Positions 8,048 through 17,458 of a stretch of DNA of 64,000 nt are shown here, one piece after another (position 1 is the stretch's first letter; each line of letters begins with the position of its first letter). Where the stretch lies: the NCBI RefSeq assembly GCF_030812295.1, contig NZ_JAUSSK010000001.1, positions 1,116,001 through 1,180,000 on the forward strand, written 5' to 3'. This stretch comes from Luteibacter jiangsuensis. Its GTDB lineage: Bacteria > Pseudomonadota > Gammaproteobacteria > Xanthomonadales > Rhodanobacteraceae. A model generated the notes under the pieces. The model made no database searches and had not been told where the DNA came from. It was given only the letters and a program-made list of their open reading frames with translations. A program made the translations under genes and the position numbers.

Positions 8048-8111
8048 ACACTTGAAACTTTAGGCCCGGTGACTATCGCCGTGAAGCGTTAGCGCCGTGC
8101 CGAGAAGCGGA

Positions 8112-8140
8112 ATTATTCAGATATCGGACGCACGCGTCAA
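8112..8140 (-). promoter_or_regulatory. Strong sigma-70 promoter of the tRNA array
   Basis: On the minus strand TTGACG and AATAAT are separated by 17 bases, each hexamer one mismatch from consensus. It points at tRNA-Arg(ACG) and is the only good promoter seen upstream of the array. Confidence 0.75.
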
Positions 8141-8200
8141 CACTTTTGTGCATCTTTTTTTCTCGGATTCGTAACAGTCGCTGTAAATAGCCGTCTGAAC

Positions 8201-8233
8201 AAAGGAAGGGCGGCCTTGGCCGCCCTTCCCTTT
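8201..8233 (-). terminator. Terminator hairpin at the end of ftsH
   Basis: A long GC-rich inverted repeat (GGAAGGGCGGCC ... GGCCGCCCTTCC) starts at the ftsH stop codon and is followed on the minus strand by TTTG, a short U-tract. It ends the rlmE-ftsH unit. Confidence 0.8.
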
Positions 8234-10166
8234 ACAGCTGCGTGGCCGGCTTGCCGACCTTGTCCGGCGCGGAACCGGCGTCGCCACGTGGCGGCGGGGG
8301 CGGCGGCGTCGAACCCGGCTTCTGCCAGTCCGCCGGCGGGCCCGGCTCACGATTGTTCATGATGTCGTCGATCTGGCGCGCATCGATCGTCTCGTACTGC
8401 AGCAGCGCCTCGGCCATCACGTGCAGCTTGTCGATATTGGTGGTGAGCAGTTCCTTGCTGCGCGCATAAGCGCGGTCGAGGATGGTGCGCACCACTTCAT
8501 CGATCTTGCGCGCGGTCTCGTTGGACACGCTCTTGTGCTGCGTGACCGAGCGGCCGATGAAGACCTCGTCTTCTTCCTCGCCATAGGTCACCGGCCCGAG
8601 TTCGTCGGACAAGCCCCACTTGGTCGCCATGTTGCGCGCCATCTTCGTCGCGCGCTCGATGTCGTTGGAAGCGCCCGTCGTGACCTTGTCGTGGCCGAAG
8701 ATGAGTTCCTCGGCGACGCGACCGCCGTACAGCGAGCACAGCTGCGATTCGATCGCGACCTTGTTTATGCTGTACCGGTCGCCTTCCGGCAGGTACATCG
8801 TCACGCCGAGGGCGCGGCCGCGCGGAATGATCGTGACCTTGTAGACCGGATCGTGCTCGGGCACGAGACGGCCGATGATCGCGTGGCCGGCCTCGTGGTA
8901 GGCGGTGAGACGCTTCTCTTCGTCGTTCATCGCCATCGAGCGGCGCTCGGAGCCCATGAGAATCTTGTCGCGTGCGCGGTCGAGATGGCTCATGCGCACT
9001 TCGCGCGCGTTCTCGCGGGCGGCGAACAAGGCCGCCTCGTTGACGAGGTTGGCGAGATCCGCACCGGAGAAGCCCGGCGTGCCGCGCGCGATGACCATCG
9101 CCTCGACATCGGCCGCGGTCGGCACCTTGCGCATGTGCACCTTGAGGATCTGCTCACGGCCCTTCACGTCCGGCAGGCCCACGACCACCTGGCGGTCGAA
9201 ACGGCCCGGACGCAGCAGCGCCGGATCGAGCACGTCGGGACGGTTGGTGGCGGCGATGACGATGATGCCTTCGGTGCCCTCGAATCCATCCATCTCGACC
9301 AGCAGCTGGTTGAGCGTCTGCTCGCGCTCGTCGTGACCGCCGCCCATGCCGGCGCCACGATGGCGGCCGACCGCGTCGATCTCGTCGATGAAGATGATGC
9401 ATGGCGCGTGCTTCTTCGCCTGCTCGAACATGTCGCGGACGCGGCTGGCACCGACGCCGACGAACATCTCGACGAAGTCGGAGCCGGAGATCGAGAAGAA
9501 CGGCACCTTGGCCTCGCCCGCGATCGCCTTGGCGAGCAGGGTCTTGCCGGTACCCGGCGGACCGACCATCAGCACGCCACGCGGGATCTTGCCGCCCAGC
9601 TTCTGGAACTTGCCTGGATCGCGCAGGAATTCCACCAGTTCGCTGACTTCTTCCTTGGCTTCGTCGCAACCGGCGACGTCACCGAAATTGACCTTCACCT
9701 GGTCCTCGCCTTGCAGCTTGGCGCGCGAACGGCCGAAGCTCATGGCACCACGGCCACCCGAACCCGCCTGCATCTGGCGCATGAACCATATCAGCACGGC
9801 CACGAAGATGATGATCGGCAGCCAGTTGAACAGCAGGCCGAGCAGCGAGAAGCCATTGTCGGCCGGCTCCTGGCGAAGCTCGACGCCCTTGTCGCGCATC
9901 TGCTTGACCAGGTCGCTCGTGGACAGGCCCACGACCGGCACCACCGTGCGGTAGGAGCCGCCGTCCTTCAATTTGCCCGTAATGGTCGGCGGGGCGGTCG
10001 AGGTAATCGTGCCGCTCGCCACGTTGCCGTTGTCGATCTGCTGGGCGAAGGTCGTGTAGGACATGTCCTGCGACGATCCGCCGCGTGGATTGAACGTCTG
10101 GAACACGGTTAGCAAGACCACCGCGATGATCAGCCAGAGCAACAGGTTTTTTGCCATCTCATTCAT
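8232..10166 (-). CDS. ftsH: FtsH, membrane-anchored ATP-dependent zinc metalloprotease
   Basis: 644 aa, full length. FtsH degrades misassembled membrane proteins and regulators such as LpxC and sigma-32 in E. coli. The N-terminus has a membrane helix (about residues 8-24), a periplasmic domain, and a second helix (about 113-129). The AAA+ domain has Walker A GPPGTGKT (202-209), Walker [11 protein letters not shown] and an SRH region. The zinc site HEAGH follows near residue 425. The C-terminal tail is proline-rich. The ATG at 10166 overlaps the rlmE stop as ATGA, implying coupling; an ATG at 10157 is an alternative. Confidence 0.98.
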   Translation of the reverse strand: MNEMAKNLLLWLIIAVVLLTVFQTFNPRGGSSQDMSYTTFAQQIDNGNVASGTITSTAPPTITGKLKDGGSYRTVVPVVGLSTSDLVKQMRDKGVELRQEPADNGFSLLGLLFNWLPIIIFVAVLIWFMRQMQAGSGGRGAMSFGRSRAKLQGEDQVKVNFGDVAGCDEAKEEVSELVEFLRDPGKFQKLGGKIPRGVLMVGPPGTGKTLLAKAIAGEAKVPFFSISGSDFVEMFVGVGASRVRDMFEQAKKHAPCIIFIDEIDAVGRHRGAGMGGGHDEREQTLNQLLVEMDGFEGTEGIIVIAATNRPDVLDPALLRPGRFDRQVVVGLPDVKGREQILKVHMRKVPTAADVEAMVIARGTPGFSGADLANLVNEAALFAARENAREVRMSHLDRARDKILMGSERRSMAMNDEEKRLTAYHEAGHAIIGRLVPEHDPVYKVTIIPRGRALGVTMYLPEGDRYSINKVAIESQLCSLYGGRVAEELIFGHDKVTTGASNDIERATKMARNMATKWGLSDELGPVTYGEEEDEVFIGRSVTQHKSVSNETARKIDEVVRTILDRAYARSKELLTTNIDKLHVMAEALLQYETIDARQIDDIMNNREPGPPADWQKPGSTPPPPPPRGDAGSAPDKVGKPATQL

Positions 10167-10813
10167 GCGCGGTTCTCGCCAGGTTGCCGGGACGCGGACT
10201 TGAGGCCGGTCGCCAGCGCATAGACCTCTCGCGAACGCGCGCGGGAGGCCTTCGGTTTACGCATCGTCACGCGACTGAAGTCCGCGCGCAAGTTCTTCAG
10301 GTACTCGTCGAACCCTGCCCCCTGGAACAGTTTCACCAGGAACGACCCACCGGGTTTCAGCCAATCGAGGCTGAACTGCCGGGCGAGGTCGCACAGGTCC
10401 ATGGCGCGGATCTGGTCGGCGAGTGCCACACCGGACATATTGGGGGCCATGTCCGAGAGGACAAGATCGACCTTCTGGCCTTCCAGCTTGCTTTCGAGTT
10501 CGCGAAGGACCGATTCCTCGCGGAAATCGCCCTGCATGAAGTCCACGCCAGCGAGGCCCGCCATGGGGAGGATGTCCAGGGCGATGACCGTGCCCGTGTC
10601 GCCCATGCGCTTCCGCGCCAGCTGCGACCAGCCGCCGGGAGCGGCGCCGAGGTCGACGACGGTCATGCCGGGCTTCAGCAGGCGATCGCGGTCGATCAGC
10701 TCTTCGAGCTTGAAGACGGCACGGGAGCGAAGCCCCTCGGCCTGGGCCTTCTTGACGTAGGGATCGTCGAAATGCTCCCGCAGCCAACGGGAACTGCTCT
10801 TGCTGCGTGCCAT
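10163..10813 (-). CDS. rlmE: RlmE, 23S rRNA 2'-O-methyltransferase (FtsJ/RrmJ)
   Basis: 216 aa. It methylates the 2'-OH of U2552 in 23S rRNA at a late stage of 50S assembly. The Rossmann SAM-binding motif is [13 protein letters not shown], and the K-D-K-E tetrad can be traced: Lys in FKLEEL, Asp in [10 protein letters not shown], Lys in FLVKLFQ and Glu in SREVYALA. The ATG at 10813 gives the family start [14 protein letters not shown]; the open frame runs far upstream over the opposite-strand genes but without homology. It is the first gene of rlmE-ftsH, the usual gammaproteobacterial pair, and diverges from yhbY. Confidence 0.97.
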   Translation of the reverse strand: MARSKSSSRWLREHFDDPYVKKAQAEGLRSRAVFKLEELIDRDRLLKPGMTVVDLGAAPGGWSQLARKRMGDTGTVIALDILPMAGLAGVDFMQGDFREESVLRELESKLEGQKVDLVLSDMAPNMSGVALADQIRAMDLCDLARQFSLDWLKPGGSFLVKLFQGAGFDEYLKNLRADFSRVTMRKPKASRARSREVYALATGLKSASRQPGENRA

Positions 10814-10897
10814 GGGCTTTCGACCAACGATAAGTAAGGTGCAGGTCGTGCATGATACCCTTTGACGCCTGTCAGCCGCACATCGAACCTGAACGCA

Positions 10898-11194
10898 ATG
10901 TCGCTTTCCCCTACACAGCGCCGCTACCTGCGCAGCCTTGCCCACGATCTCCGACCCGTCATCCTGCTGGGGAACAAGGGCGCCACCGAGGCGGTCGCCA
11001 AGGAACTGGCCCAGGCCCTGGACATCCACGAGCTGGTCAAGGTGAAGCTCTCCGGGGGCGACAAGGACGAGCGCCAGGCACAGATCGCCTTCCTCACCGG
11101 CCAGACCGGATCGGAGACGATCCAGGAAATCGGCCACGTCGTCGTCCTGTTCCGCCGGAACGAGCAGGACCCGAAGCTGGCCCTGCCCCGGTAA
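10898..11194 (+). CDS. yhbY: YhbY, CRM-domain RNA-binding protein of 50S assembly
   Basis: 98 aa, the whole being a CRM domain. YhbY associates with pre-50S ribosomal particles. The sequence [20 protein letters not shown] and the GNKG loop ([10 protein letters not shown]) are typical; the GNxG loop is the presumed RNA contact. The ATG at 10898 starts at the family N-terminus; a GTG/ATG 12 codons upstream would add a tail. It diverges from rlmE with 84 bases between starts, the arrangement known in many gammaproteobacteria and consistent with a shared role in large-subunit maturation. Confidence 0.93.
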   Translation: MSLSPTQRRYLRSLAHDLRPVILLGNKGATEAVAKELAQALDIHELVKVKLSGGDKDERQAQIAFLTGQTGSETIQEIGHVVVLFRRNEQDPKLALPR

Positions 11195-11200
11195 CCCCCC

Positions 11201-11572
11201 ATGGAACTGTCGTTCGAACATCCCGGCGAGTACCTCTTCGTGCGCCGGGTGGGCGCCGACACGGTCACGGTAGTCGACCGCGACTTCCACAAGAGCATCC
11301 TGCTGACCCCGAAAGAAGTCATCGAGGACTGGACCGCCACCGACGCCTCCCGGCTCACGCTGGCCGATGTCGAGAAGATCGTCGCGCTGGAGCCGGAGTT
11401 GGTCCTTCTGGGCACGGGTGAACGCCAGGTCTTCCCACCGGGCGAGGTGATGGCGGGTTTCCTGCGCCGCGGCATCGGTATCGAGGCGATGACCAATGGC
11501 TCCGCGGCGCGGACCTACAGCCTGCTCGCGGGCGAAGGCCGGCGCGTGGTCGCGGCGTTCATCCTGCCCTGA
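11201..11572 (+). CDS. Mth938/Xcc1710-like domain protein (DUF498)
   Basis: 123 aa single-domain protein of the Mth938-like family, which includes the mitochondrial complex I assembly factor NDUFAF3; the bacterial function is not established. Family features are the central [15 protein letters not shown] segment and the terminal [13 protein letters not shown]. No catalytic motif or signal peptide is seen. It begins six bases after the yhbY stop and precedes a PanE-like gene by nine bases, so the three likely form one transcript. Confidence 0.85.
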   Translation: MELSFEHPGEYLFVRRVGADTVTVVDRDFHKSILLTPKEVIEDWTATDASRLTLADVEKIVALEPELVLLGTGERQVFPPGEVMAGFLRRGIGIEAMTNGSAARTYSLLAGEGRRVVAAFILP

Positions 11573-11581
11573 GGGATCCCC

Positions 11582-12517
11582 ATGCGCATCCTCGTTCTTG
11601 GAGCCGGTGGCACCGGCGGCTACTTCGGTGGCCGGCTGGCCCAGGCAGGTGCCGACGTCACCTTTCTCGTCCGGCCCGGACGGGCCAAGACACTGGATGA
11701 GAATGGGCTCGCGATCCGCAGCCCCTTCGGAGATGCCACGGTGCGGGTAACCCACGTCACCGCCGAAAGTGTGGCCGATGCGGGCCGCTTCGATCTCGTC
11801 CTGCTGTCCTGCAAGGCCTACGACCTGCACTCGGCCATCGAGGCGATCGATCCGGCCGTTGGCGAAGCGACCGCGATCCTTCCCATCCTCAACGGCCTGG
11901 CCCACTACCCGGTGCTCGACAAGCGGTTCGGGCCCGACAAGGTCATCGGCGGCCTCTGCGTCATCAGTGCGGCGAAGGGCCCGGAAGGCGAGATCCTCCA
12001 TCTGGGTAACGGCGCCTCGGTCACCTTCGGCGAGCGCGACGGCCGGCAACATGGCGATCGTTGCGAGGCCATCGCGGCCGCCTTCGCCGCGGCGAAGGTC
12101 GACCACACCCATTCCACCGACATCCAACGCGACCTCTGGGCCAAGTTCTCGTTCCTGGCCACGCTCGCGGGCGCCACCTGCCTGTTCCGCGCCAGCGTGG
12201 GGGACATCGTGGCCACCGACGACGGCCGCCATCTCACCGAGCGGATGTACGAGGAGTGCCTGGCCGTGGCGCGTGCGTCAGGCCACCCGGTGCCGGACAA
12301 CGCACGGTCGTTCGCCTGGAAGACACTGACGCAGGAGAACTCGCCGCTTACCGCATCGATGCTGCGCGACCTCGAGTCGGGTCAGCGCATCGAGTCCGAC
12401 CACATCGTCGGCGACATGCTGCGGCGAGCACGCGATGCCGGTGTCACCGCGCCCATGCTGGAAGTGGCCTTCGCGCATCTGCAGGCGTTCGAAGCAAGAC
12501 GCAGGCGCGCCGGCTGA
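11582..12517 (+). CDS. panE: Ketopantoate reductase family protein (PanE/ApbA-like)
   Basis: 311 aa. PanE reduces 2-dehydropantoate to pantoate with NADPH in the coenzyme A pathway. The dinucleotide-binding motif [11 protein letters not shown] is at residues 7-17, followed by the catalytic-domain string CKAYD and the C-terminal helical domain ([14 protein letters not shown], then [15 protein letters not shown], close to the SMxxDxxxGRxTEID signature). With panB, panC and panD elsewhere in the window, this could complete pantothenate synthesis. The family has many paralogues of other specificity, so the substrate is not certain. It ends nine bases from the convergent nlpD-like gene. Confidence 0.85.
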   Translation: MRILVLGAGGTGGYFGGRLAQAGADVTFLVRPGRAKTLDENGLAIRSPFGDATVRVTHVTAESVADAGRFDLVLLSCKAYDLHSAIEAIDPAVGEATAILPILNGLAHYPVLDKRFGPDKVIGGLCVISAAKGPEGEILHLGNGASVTFGERDGRQHGDRCEAIAAAFAAAKVDHTHSTDIQRDLWAKFSFLATLAGATCLFRASVGDIVATDDGRHLTERMYEECLAVARASGHPVPDNARSFAWKTLTQENSPLTASMLRDLESGQRIESDHIVGDMLRRARDAGVTAPMLEVAFAHLQAFEARRRRAG

Positions 12518-12526
12518 TCCCGATCC

Positions 12527-13537
12527 CTAGCGAGGTGGCAGGTACTGCAGAGGGTCGACGGGGTTGCCGTCCCGGCGTATCTGGAACTGCAATTCGTCGC
12601 GCGTGGCGCCGGTGGAACCCATTTCCGCCACGCCCTGCCCGGCCTTCACCTTCTCGCCTTCCTTCACCAGGCGCTTGCGGTTATGCCCGTAAGCGGAAAG
12701 GAAACTGTCGCTGTGCTTGATGATGACAAGTTCCCCGTAGCCGACCAGGCCGTTGCCGCTGTACACCACGACGCCATCGGCGGCGGCGCGGACCGGATCG
12801 CCCGCCTTGCCCCCAACCTCGATGCCGGGGATGGCGTCGCTGGATGAGAATTTCTTCAACAAGGCACCGTCGGCGGGCCAGCGCCAGTTGATCCCGCCCG
12901 CGCTGCGCGTGGCACCGCTGGTCACGATGGGAGTCGAGGCTGGTGGGTTTTCGACGGGCGCGGGCGGCTGCGTCACCGGAGCGCTCGACGGCGGCGGCGT
13001 GGGAACCAGTGATTCCGCGGGCTTGCCAGCGATGACCACAGGCGTGTTGGTCGTGGTCGCGGGCGCCGGGACCGAGGGTGGCGAGGCGGCTCCGGCGTCG
13101 ACCACATGGACCGGCGGCGGTTGGGCCGCTGCCGGCGGCTGTACCGTCTGGCCTGCCGGCGCGGGATGCCCCGCCGATGGCGGTACGGTGGCGACCACGG
13201 CGGCGGCGCGCGAGGGCTCCGGTTTGCCCTCGTGTCCCGGCGGGGAAAGACGCAGGTCCTGTCCCGGCCAGATCGTGTAGGGCGAAGCGATGCCGTTCCA
13301 GCTGGCCAGGTCGCGGAAATCCACCTTGTTGCGGAAGGCGATGCTGTACAGCGTGTCGCCCTTGGACACCCGGTAGCTGCCGCCCGGCGGAGGTGCCGGC
13401 GTGGTGGCGCGCGCGGGGGTGTAGGTGCTGCCCGGGCTGCGCGTGACGACGACCGAACTGCGGGTGACGTCGCATCCGGAAAGCATGAAGCCCGCGGCCA
13501 ACACGGCGGCCAGCGCGAGCGGACGGATCATGAGCAT
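12527..13537 (-). CDS. nlpD: NlpD-like LysM/M23 lipoprotein, probable amidase activator
   Basis: 336 aa. A lipoprotein signal ends at LSGC (Cys22), followed by a LysM domain (YRVSKGDTLYSIAFRN, about 60-105), a long Pro/Ala-rich linker and a C-terminal M23 (LytM) domain. The LytM metal ligands are not intact: where active enzymes have HLHFE this has ELQFQIR, as expected for an NlpD/EnvC-type activator of AmiC-class amidases rather than a hydrolase (family knowledge). The ATG at 13537 has AAGGGA eight bases upstream; an ATG at 13564 overlapping the yqaA stop is possible. It lies downstream of surE-pcm-yqaA, close to the usual surE-pcm-nlpD order. Confidence 0.9.
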   Translation of the reverse strand: MLMIRPLALAAVLAAGFMLSGCDVTRSSVVVTRSPGSTYTPARATTPAPPPGGSYRVSKGDTLYSIAFRNKVDFRDLASWNGIASPYTIWPGQDLRLSPPGHEGKPEPSRAAAVVATVPPSAGHPAPAGQTVQPPAAAQPPPVHVVDAGAASPPSVPAPATTTNTPVVIAGKPAESLVPTPPPSSAPVTQPPAPVENPPASTPIVTSGATRSAGGINWRWPADGALLKKFSSSDAIPGIEVGGKAGDPVRAAADGVVVYSGNGLVGYGELVIIKHSDSFLSAYGHNRKRLVKEGEKVKAGQGVAEMGSTGATRDELQFQIRRDGNPVDPLQYLPPR

Positions 13538-13560
13538 CGCGGACTTCCCTTCACGGTCAC

Positions 13561-14169
13561 TCATCTCAACAGGAACCACCAGGCGGCCAGGAGGATGATC
13601 GCTACGATAACAGCCCATCCTATCCATTCGATGTGTTTGCGTAGCATCTGTTCCGCACGTTCACCGAACAGGCGGACCAGCAGGGCCAGCAACCATACGC
13701 GCTTGCCGCGGCCGATCATCATGCAGATGAGGAACGGCAACACCGGCACGCCGACGATACCCGAGGCCCAGGTGACGAATTTCATCGGCACCACCGGCTG
13801 CAGGGCGGCCATCGCCAGGACGATGTACAGACCCAGCGAGTGCGCCTGCATGTCCTTCTGCAGGCTCGCCACGCCCGTCTGGATCGGCGCGAGCAGGTGC
13901 AGCGATTCGAGCAACGGCTTCAGCGCCTCGTAGGCGAAGTGGCCGAGGGCGTATCCCACCAGGGAACCCAGCAACGAGAACAGCAGGCTCCAGTTGGCGA
14001 AACGGAATGCCTTGCGCGGCTCGGCAAGCATCATCGGCGCCAGCATGATCTCCGGCATCACGGGAAAGATGAAGGCTTCGACGAAGGAAAGTCCGGCGAG
14101 ATAGCGGACCGCATGACGGTGGCGTGCCCAGACGATGGCGCGCTCGTAGAGCGAAGCGAACATCCGCAT
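13561..14169 (-). CDS. YqaA/DedA-like VTT-domain membrane protein
   Basis: 202 aa inner-membrane protein with about five hydrophobic segments. The VTT (SNARE-associated/DedA) family pattern shows in FVEAFIFPVMPEIMLAPMM near the N-terminus and in LQPVVPMKFVTWASGIVGV further on. DedA-family proteins are linked to lipid scrambling and membrane homeostasis; the YqaA branch is uncharacterised. The ATG at 14169 has AAGGA ten bases upstream. It sits between pcm and the nlpD-like gene in a compact minus-strand run. Confidence 0.85.
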   Translation of the reverse strand: MRMFASLYERAIVWARHRHAVRYLAGLSFVEAFIFPVMPEIMLAPMMLAEPRKAFRFANWSLLFSLLGSLVGYALGHFAYEALKPLLESLHLLAPIQTGVASLQKDMQAHSLGLYIVLAMAALQPVVPMKFVTWASGIVGVPVLPFLICMMIGRGKRVWLLALLVRLFGERAEQMLRKHIEWIGWAVIVAIILLAAWWFLLR

Positions 14170-14198
14170 TCAGCGGTTTTCCTTGTGATGGGGGCGCA

Positions 14199-14879
14199 TC
14201 AACCGATGCCACCGAGAAGCGGCACGAAACTCACGGCGCCCAGGTCCTCGCGGATCACGGCGCCATGCTCGTCCTTGCGCAAGCGCACGAGCACCTGCTG
14301 GCTAGGGCTGCCCACGGGTGCCACCAGTACGCCGCCCGGCTTCAACTGGTCGAGCAGTTTCGTCGGGATACGATCGCCGGCGGCCGTGAGGATGATGCCT
14401 TCGAACGGTGCCTCCGGTTCCCAGCCAAGCTTGCCGTCGTCGTGCCGCGACCGCAGGTTCTCAATGCCCAGCTGGCGGAAACGCCGCCGCGCCTGGCGCA
14501 GTAGTTCCTCGATGCGCTCCACCGTGTAGACCGTGGGCACGATGCCGGCGAGCACGGCGGCCTGGTAACCGGAACCCGTGCCGATTTCGAGCACGCGGTC
14601 GGGCACGCCGTGTTCGATCAGCGCCTCGGTCATCCTCGCCACGATCCAGGGTTGCGAGATGGTCTGGCCATGACCGATCGGCAGGGCGGTGTTCTCGTAG
14701 GCACGGCTGTGCAGCGCCTGGTCGATGAAATGATGGCGCGGCAGCTGGCGGATCACCTCCAGCACGCGCTCGTCGCGAATGCCCTCCTCGGCAAGCTTCG
14801 CCACCAGGCGATCGCGTGCGCGCTGGGAAGTCATTCCCTCTCCGCGCAGTGCGGAAGGCGGAAGTGCATGCAGGTTCAC
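14199..14879 (-). CDS. pcm: Pcm, protein-L-isoaspartate O-methyltransferase
   Basis: 226 aa. It methylates isoaspartyl residues in aged proteins so that they can be repaired. The PCMT signature ENTALPIGHGQTISQPWIVA and the SAM-binding motif VLEIGTGSGYQAAVLA are clear; the C-terminal part includes GGVLVAPVG. I chose the GTG at 14879 because xanthomonad Pcm proteins, from memory, carry a similar short extension ending before GxGMTSQR; the ATG at 14834 with GGAG six bases upstream is a good alternative. It starts six bases after surE, its usual partner. Confidence 0.94.
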   Translation of the reverse strand: MNLHALPPSALRGEGMTSQRARDRLVAKLAEEGIRDERVLEVIRQLPRHHFIDQALHSRAYENTALPIGHGQTISQPWIVARMTEALIEHGVPDRVLEIGTGSGYQAAVLAGIVPTVYTVERIEELLRQARRRFRQLGIENLRSRHDDGKLGWEPEAPFEGIILTAAGDRIPTKLLDQLKPGGVLVAPVGSPSQQVLVRLRKDEHGAVIREDLGAVSFVPLLGGIG

Positions 14880-14883
14880 CACC

Positions 14884-15666
14884 TCAGGCCGCCTCCTCGT
14901 TGTCCATGTCCGAGGACAGCGAAAGTGCCCAGCTGCTGACCTTCTCCAATGCCTGGAAGCGCGTGAGGTCGGTATGGATCGGCGTGACCGAGACATAGCC
15001 GCGGCGGACGGCATCGAAATCCGTACCGGGACCATCGTCCTCGATCGCGCCCGGCGGACCGATCCACCACATCGCGCGGCCACGCGGGTCGGCGGTGCGG
15101 ATCGCTGGCGCCGACCGGTGGCGCTTGCCGAGCCGGGTGACTTCGAACCCGTGGATCTGTTCCCACGGCAGGTCGGGCACGTTCACGTTGAGGATCGTGT
15201 CGGCCGGCAGCGGATCGACGATGAGGCGGCGCATCAACATGAGCACGGCGTTCGCCGCGGCATGGAAGTGGCGGCCCGAACCTTCTTGTGTCACCAGCGA
15301 CACGGCGATCGCGGGAAGCCCGAGGAAACGTCCTTCCATCGCGGCCGACACGGTGCCTGAATAGATCACGTCGTCGCCGAGGTTCGCGACATTGTTGATG
15401 CCGGACACCACGATGTCCGTCTCATGGTCGAGCAGACCGGACAGCGCGAGATGGACGCAATCGGTGGGCGTGCCGGCCACGCGATAGGTACCGTCGTCCA
15501 GTCGCTGCACGCGGATGGGCGCATCGAGGGTGAGCGAATTGCTCGCGCCGGACCGGTCGCGGTCCGGCGCCACGACCGTCACCGTACCGAACTCGGCCAG
15601 ACGCCCGGCCAGCACCTGGATGCCAGGGGCCTCCACGCCGTCGTCGTTGCTAACCAGAACTTGCAT
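14884..15666 (-). CDS. surE: SurE, 5'/3'-nucleotidase (stationary-phase survival)
   Basis: 260 aa. SurE is a divalent-metal nucleotidase, also active on short polyphosphate in E. coli. The metal-binding SNDDG is at residues 6-10, the phosphate-binding loop [10 protein letters not shown] follows, then [11 protein letters not shown] and [18 protein letters not shown]. The ATG at 15666 opens the family start [10 protein letters not shown]. It leads surE-pcm-yqaA-nlpD and diverges from a Smr-domain gene across 115 bases. Confidence 0.97.
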   Translation of the reverse strand: MQVLVSNDDGVEAPGIQVLAGRLAEFGTVTVVAPDRDRSGASNSLTLDAPIRVQRLDDGTYRVAGTPTDCVHLALSGLLDHETDIVVSGINNVANLGDDVIYSGTVSAAMEGRFLGLPAIAVSLVTQEGSGRHFHAAANAVLMLMRRLIVDPLPADTILNVNVPDLPWEQIHGFEVTRLGKRHRSAPAIRTADPRGRAMWWIGPPGAIEDDGPGTDFDAVRRGYVSVTPIHTDLTRFQALEKVSSWALSLSSDMDNEEAA

Positions 15667-15781
15667 GCTGATCCAGATCGAAAAACGGGTGCGGCGGCCC
15701 CACGTCGAAGAAAGCCGCCTGACCGTCCAAGTCTACCGGACCGGGCAGCCGGATTCACGAAAGCCCGCTAGGATGGGAGCC

Positions 15782-16324
15782 ATGAAGCGACGCCCTTCGA
15801 CGGTACATGACGACGATAGCCGTCTCTTTCGCGAGGCGATCGGCGACGTTCGCCCCATGACACCCGTCGACGCCGTGCCCGGCCGCCCAAGGCCCGAGCC
15901 GCATCCGCACATGCGCGATGCCGACGAAGCCGCCGTACCCGCCGACTCCTTGCAGTTCGATTACGACCCCGCCGACCTCGAGGTGGGTGAAGAACTGTCG
16001 TACTTGCGCGACGGCTATCCGCCGAAGCTCCTGAAGCAGCTCAAGCGCGGACAGTTCGGCATCCAGGCCGACGTCGACCTGCACCAGATGAACGTCGCGG
16101 CGGCGCAGCTGACGATTGCGGAGTTCCTCGCCGAGTGTCGTCGCGACGGGGTGCGCTGCGTGCGCATCATTCACGGCAAAGGCTTGCGCTCGAAGGCGGC
16201 CGGGCCGGTGCTGAAGGGACTGACCGACCGGTTGCTGCGGCGACGGGATGACGTGGTGGCGTTTGCCTCGGCGCGGCCGATGCAGGGTGGCACGGGGGCG
16301 GTCGTCGTTTTGCTGAAAGGGTGA
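15782..16324 (+). CDS. Smr-domain protein (SmrA/YfcN-like putative nuclease)
   Basis: 180 aa. The C-terminal half is a Smr domain like that of MutS2: DLHQMNVAAAQ at about residue 99 and RIIHGKGLRSK about 30 residues later, ending in GGTGAVVVLL. Smr domains act as nicking endonucleases or RNA cleavage factors; SmrB rescues collided ribosomes in E. coli, but which subfamily this belongs to is uncertain. The N-terminal half is polar and poorly conserved. The ATG at 15782 has AGGA eight bases upstream. A REP doublet follows its stop codon. Confidence 0.87.
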   Translation: MKRRPSTVHDDDSRLFREAIGDVRPMTPVDAVPGRPRPEPHPHMRDADEAAVPADSLQFDYDPADLEVGEELSYLRDGYPPKLLKQLKRGQFGIQADVDLHQMNVAAAQLTIAEFLAECRRDGVRCVRIIHGKGLRSKAAGPVLKGLTDRLLRRRDDVVAFASARPMQGGTGAVVVLLKG

Positions 16325-16334
16325 GGACACCCGT

Positions 16335-16430
16335 ATCGCCGACAAGTCGGCTCCCACCGGGGAGCAGCGAGATGGGCCCGTCAGCCGCGAGGCACGAACC
16401 TGCCTGGTGGGAGCCGACCTTGTCGGCGAT
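16335..16430. repeat. REP doublet 1 (inverted pair) between smr and truD
   Basis: ATCGCCGACAAGTCGGCTCCCACC (16335-16358) and its inverted partner at 16406-16430 (GGTGGGAGCC...GTCGGCGAT) flank 47 bases. The left copy lacks one base of the consensus. The right copy ends two bases before the truD stop codon, between two convergent genes. Confidence 0.9.
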
Positions 16431-16432
16431 GG

Positions 16433-17449
16433 CTACAGGGTCGCCGCGACTTCGCGGATCACCGTGGTGGCATAAGCCCCGGCGGGAAGCCCGAAGGAGA
16501 CCTCCAGCGCTCCGTCCTCGAGCCAACGCCACGAGAACTCGCGCGGTTGCAGGCGCAAGGCCCGCCGCTCCTGGTCCATCCGCGCATCGGCGAGCCCCTT
16601 GGCCAGGTCCTCGTCGCGCGCCGCCACCGCACGCTCCAGCTCCCCCGCCGCCGCCGAGGCAGGCGTTTCGCCACGCCCCCACAGGGGGCCGGATGGGTGG
16701 ATATCGAACCGCGCAAGCCGCTCCGCCAACGTATCGTCGAATGGCTCCGGGCCGAACCACGAGCGTGAGCCTTCCAGCGACCATATCTCGCCGTCCATCG
16801 GCGCATCCCAGCAACCGGCGCCCACGCGCTCCGCGAGTACGCCATTGAAGATATGCGAGCGCGCCGCCGAGAGCAGGATCGACCGCTTGTCGCGATCGAC
16901 ACGGCGGCCACCGAACATGGCCCGCGCCTGCGCAACATTGTTGCCGCCAAGACCGAAGCGCTGCTCACCGAAATAATTCGGCACGCCGCGCCGGCCTACC
17001 GCGCCCAGCCGCTCTTCGGCGGCCGCGCGATCGCCTTCGATATCGCGCAACACAATGACGAAGCGATTGCCGCGAAGCGCCCCCCGCTTGATCTTGCGCG
17101 AATGCCGGCCGAGCGAGCGGATCGTCACGTCGGTGTGCGGAAACGCCGACCAGTCCGGGTCGGCCTTGCCTGGCAACTGCACCGTGAACACCTGCCGGGT
17201 CACCGCGTGACGGTCCTTCATGCCCGCGTAGCCCACGTTCATCGGCGCGGTACCGGCGAACCTGGCCAGTTCGCGCGCCACCCAGTCCGTGTTCGCACCG
17301 CGCTTCTCCACGACGAGGAAGGCATGCTCGCCAGCGCCATCGGCCTCGTAACCGAGGATTTCCTCGACGAAGAAATCATCGGGTGTCGAACGCAAACAGG
17401 CACGCAGCGGCGGTGCGCCGAAGGCGAAAGGAAGTTCGTTGTCGCTCAT
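16433..17449 (-). CDS. truD: TruD, tRNA pseudouridine(13) synthase
   Basis: 338 aa. TruD makes pseudouridine 13 in tRNA-Glu and some other RNAs. The catalytic Asp lies in NVGYAGMKDRHAVTRQ (the family GxKDxxA motif, about residues 76-82); RGNRFVIVLR and GVPNYFGEQRFG are further TruD signatures. The ATG at 17449 fits the family start. It is the last gene of the minus-strand run from ispD through mgtE, nine bases after mgtE, and ends against a REP sequence. In many gammaproteobacteria truD lies between ispF and surE; here mgtE is inserted. Confidence 0.95.
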   Translation of the reverse strand: MSDNELPFAFGAPPLRACLRSTPDDFFVEEILGYEADGAGEHAFLVVEKRGANTDWVARELARFAGTAPMNVGYAGMKDRHAVTRQVFTVQLPGKADPDWSAFPHTDVTIRSLGRHSRKIKRGALRGNRFVIVLRDIEGDRAAAEERLGAVGRRGVPNYFGEQRFGLGGNNVAQARAMFGGRRVDRDKRSILLSAARSHIFNGVLAERVGAGCWDAPMDGEIWSLEGSRSWFGPEPFDDTLAERLARFDIHPSGPLWGRGETPASAAAGELERAVAARDEDLAKGLADARMDQERRALRLQPREFSWRWLEDGALEVSFGLPAGAYATTVIREVAATL

Positions 17450-17458
17450 GGAAAGCCT

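Noticed and set aside
10814-12232. N-terminal extension of rlmE by about 470 codons
   Set aside because: The open frame runs antisense through yhbY, the Mth938-like and PanE-like genes; family homology begins only at 10813.
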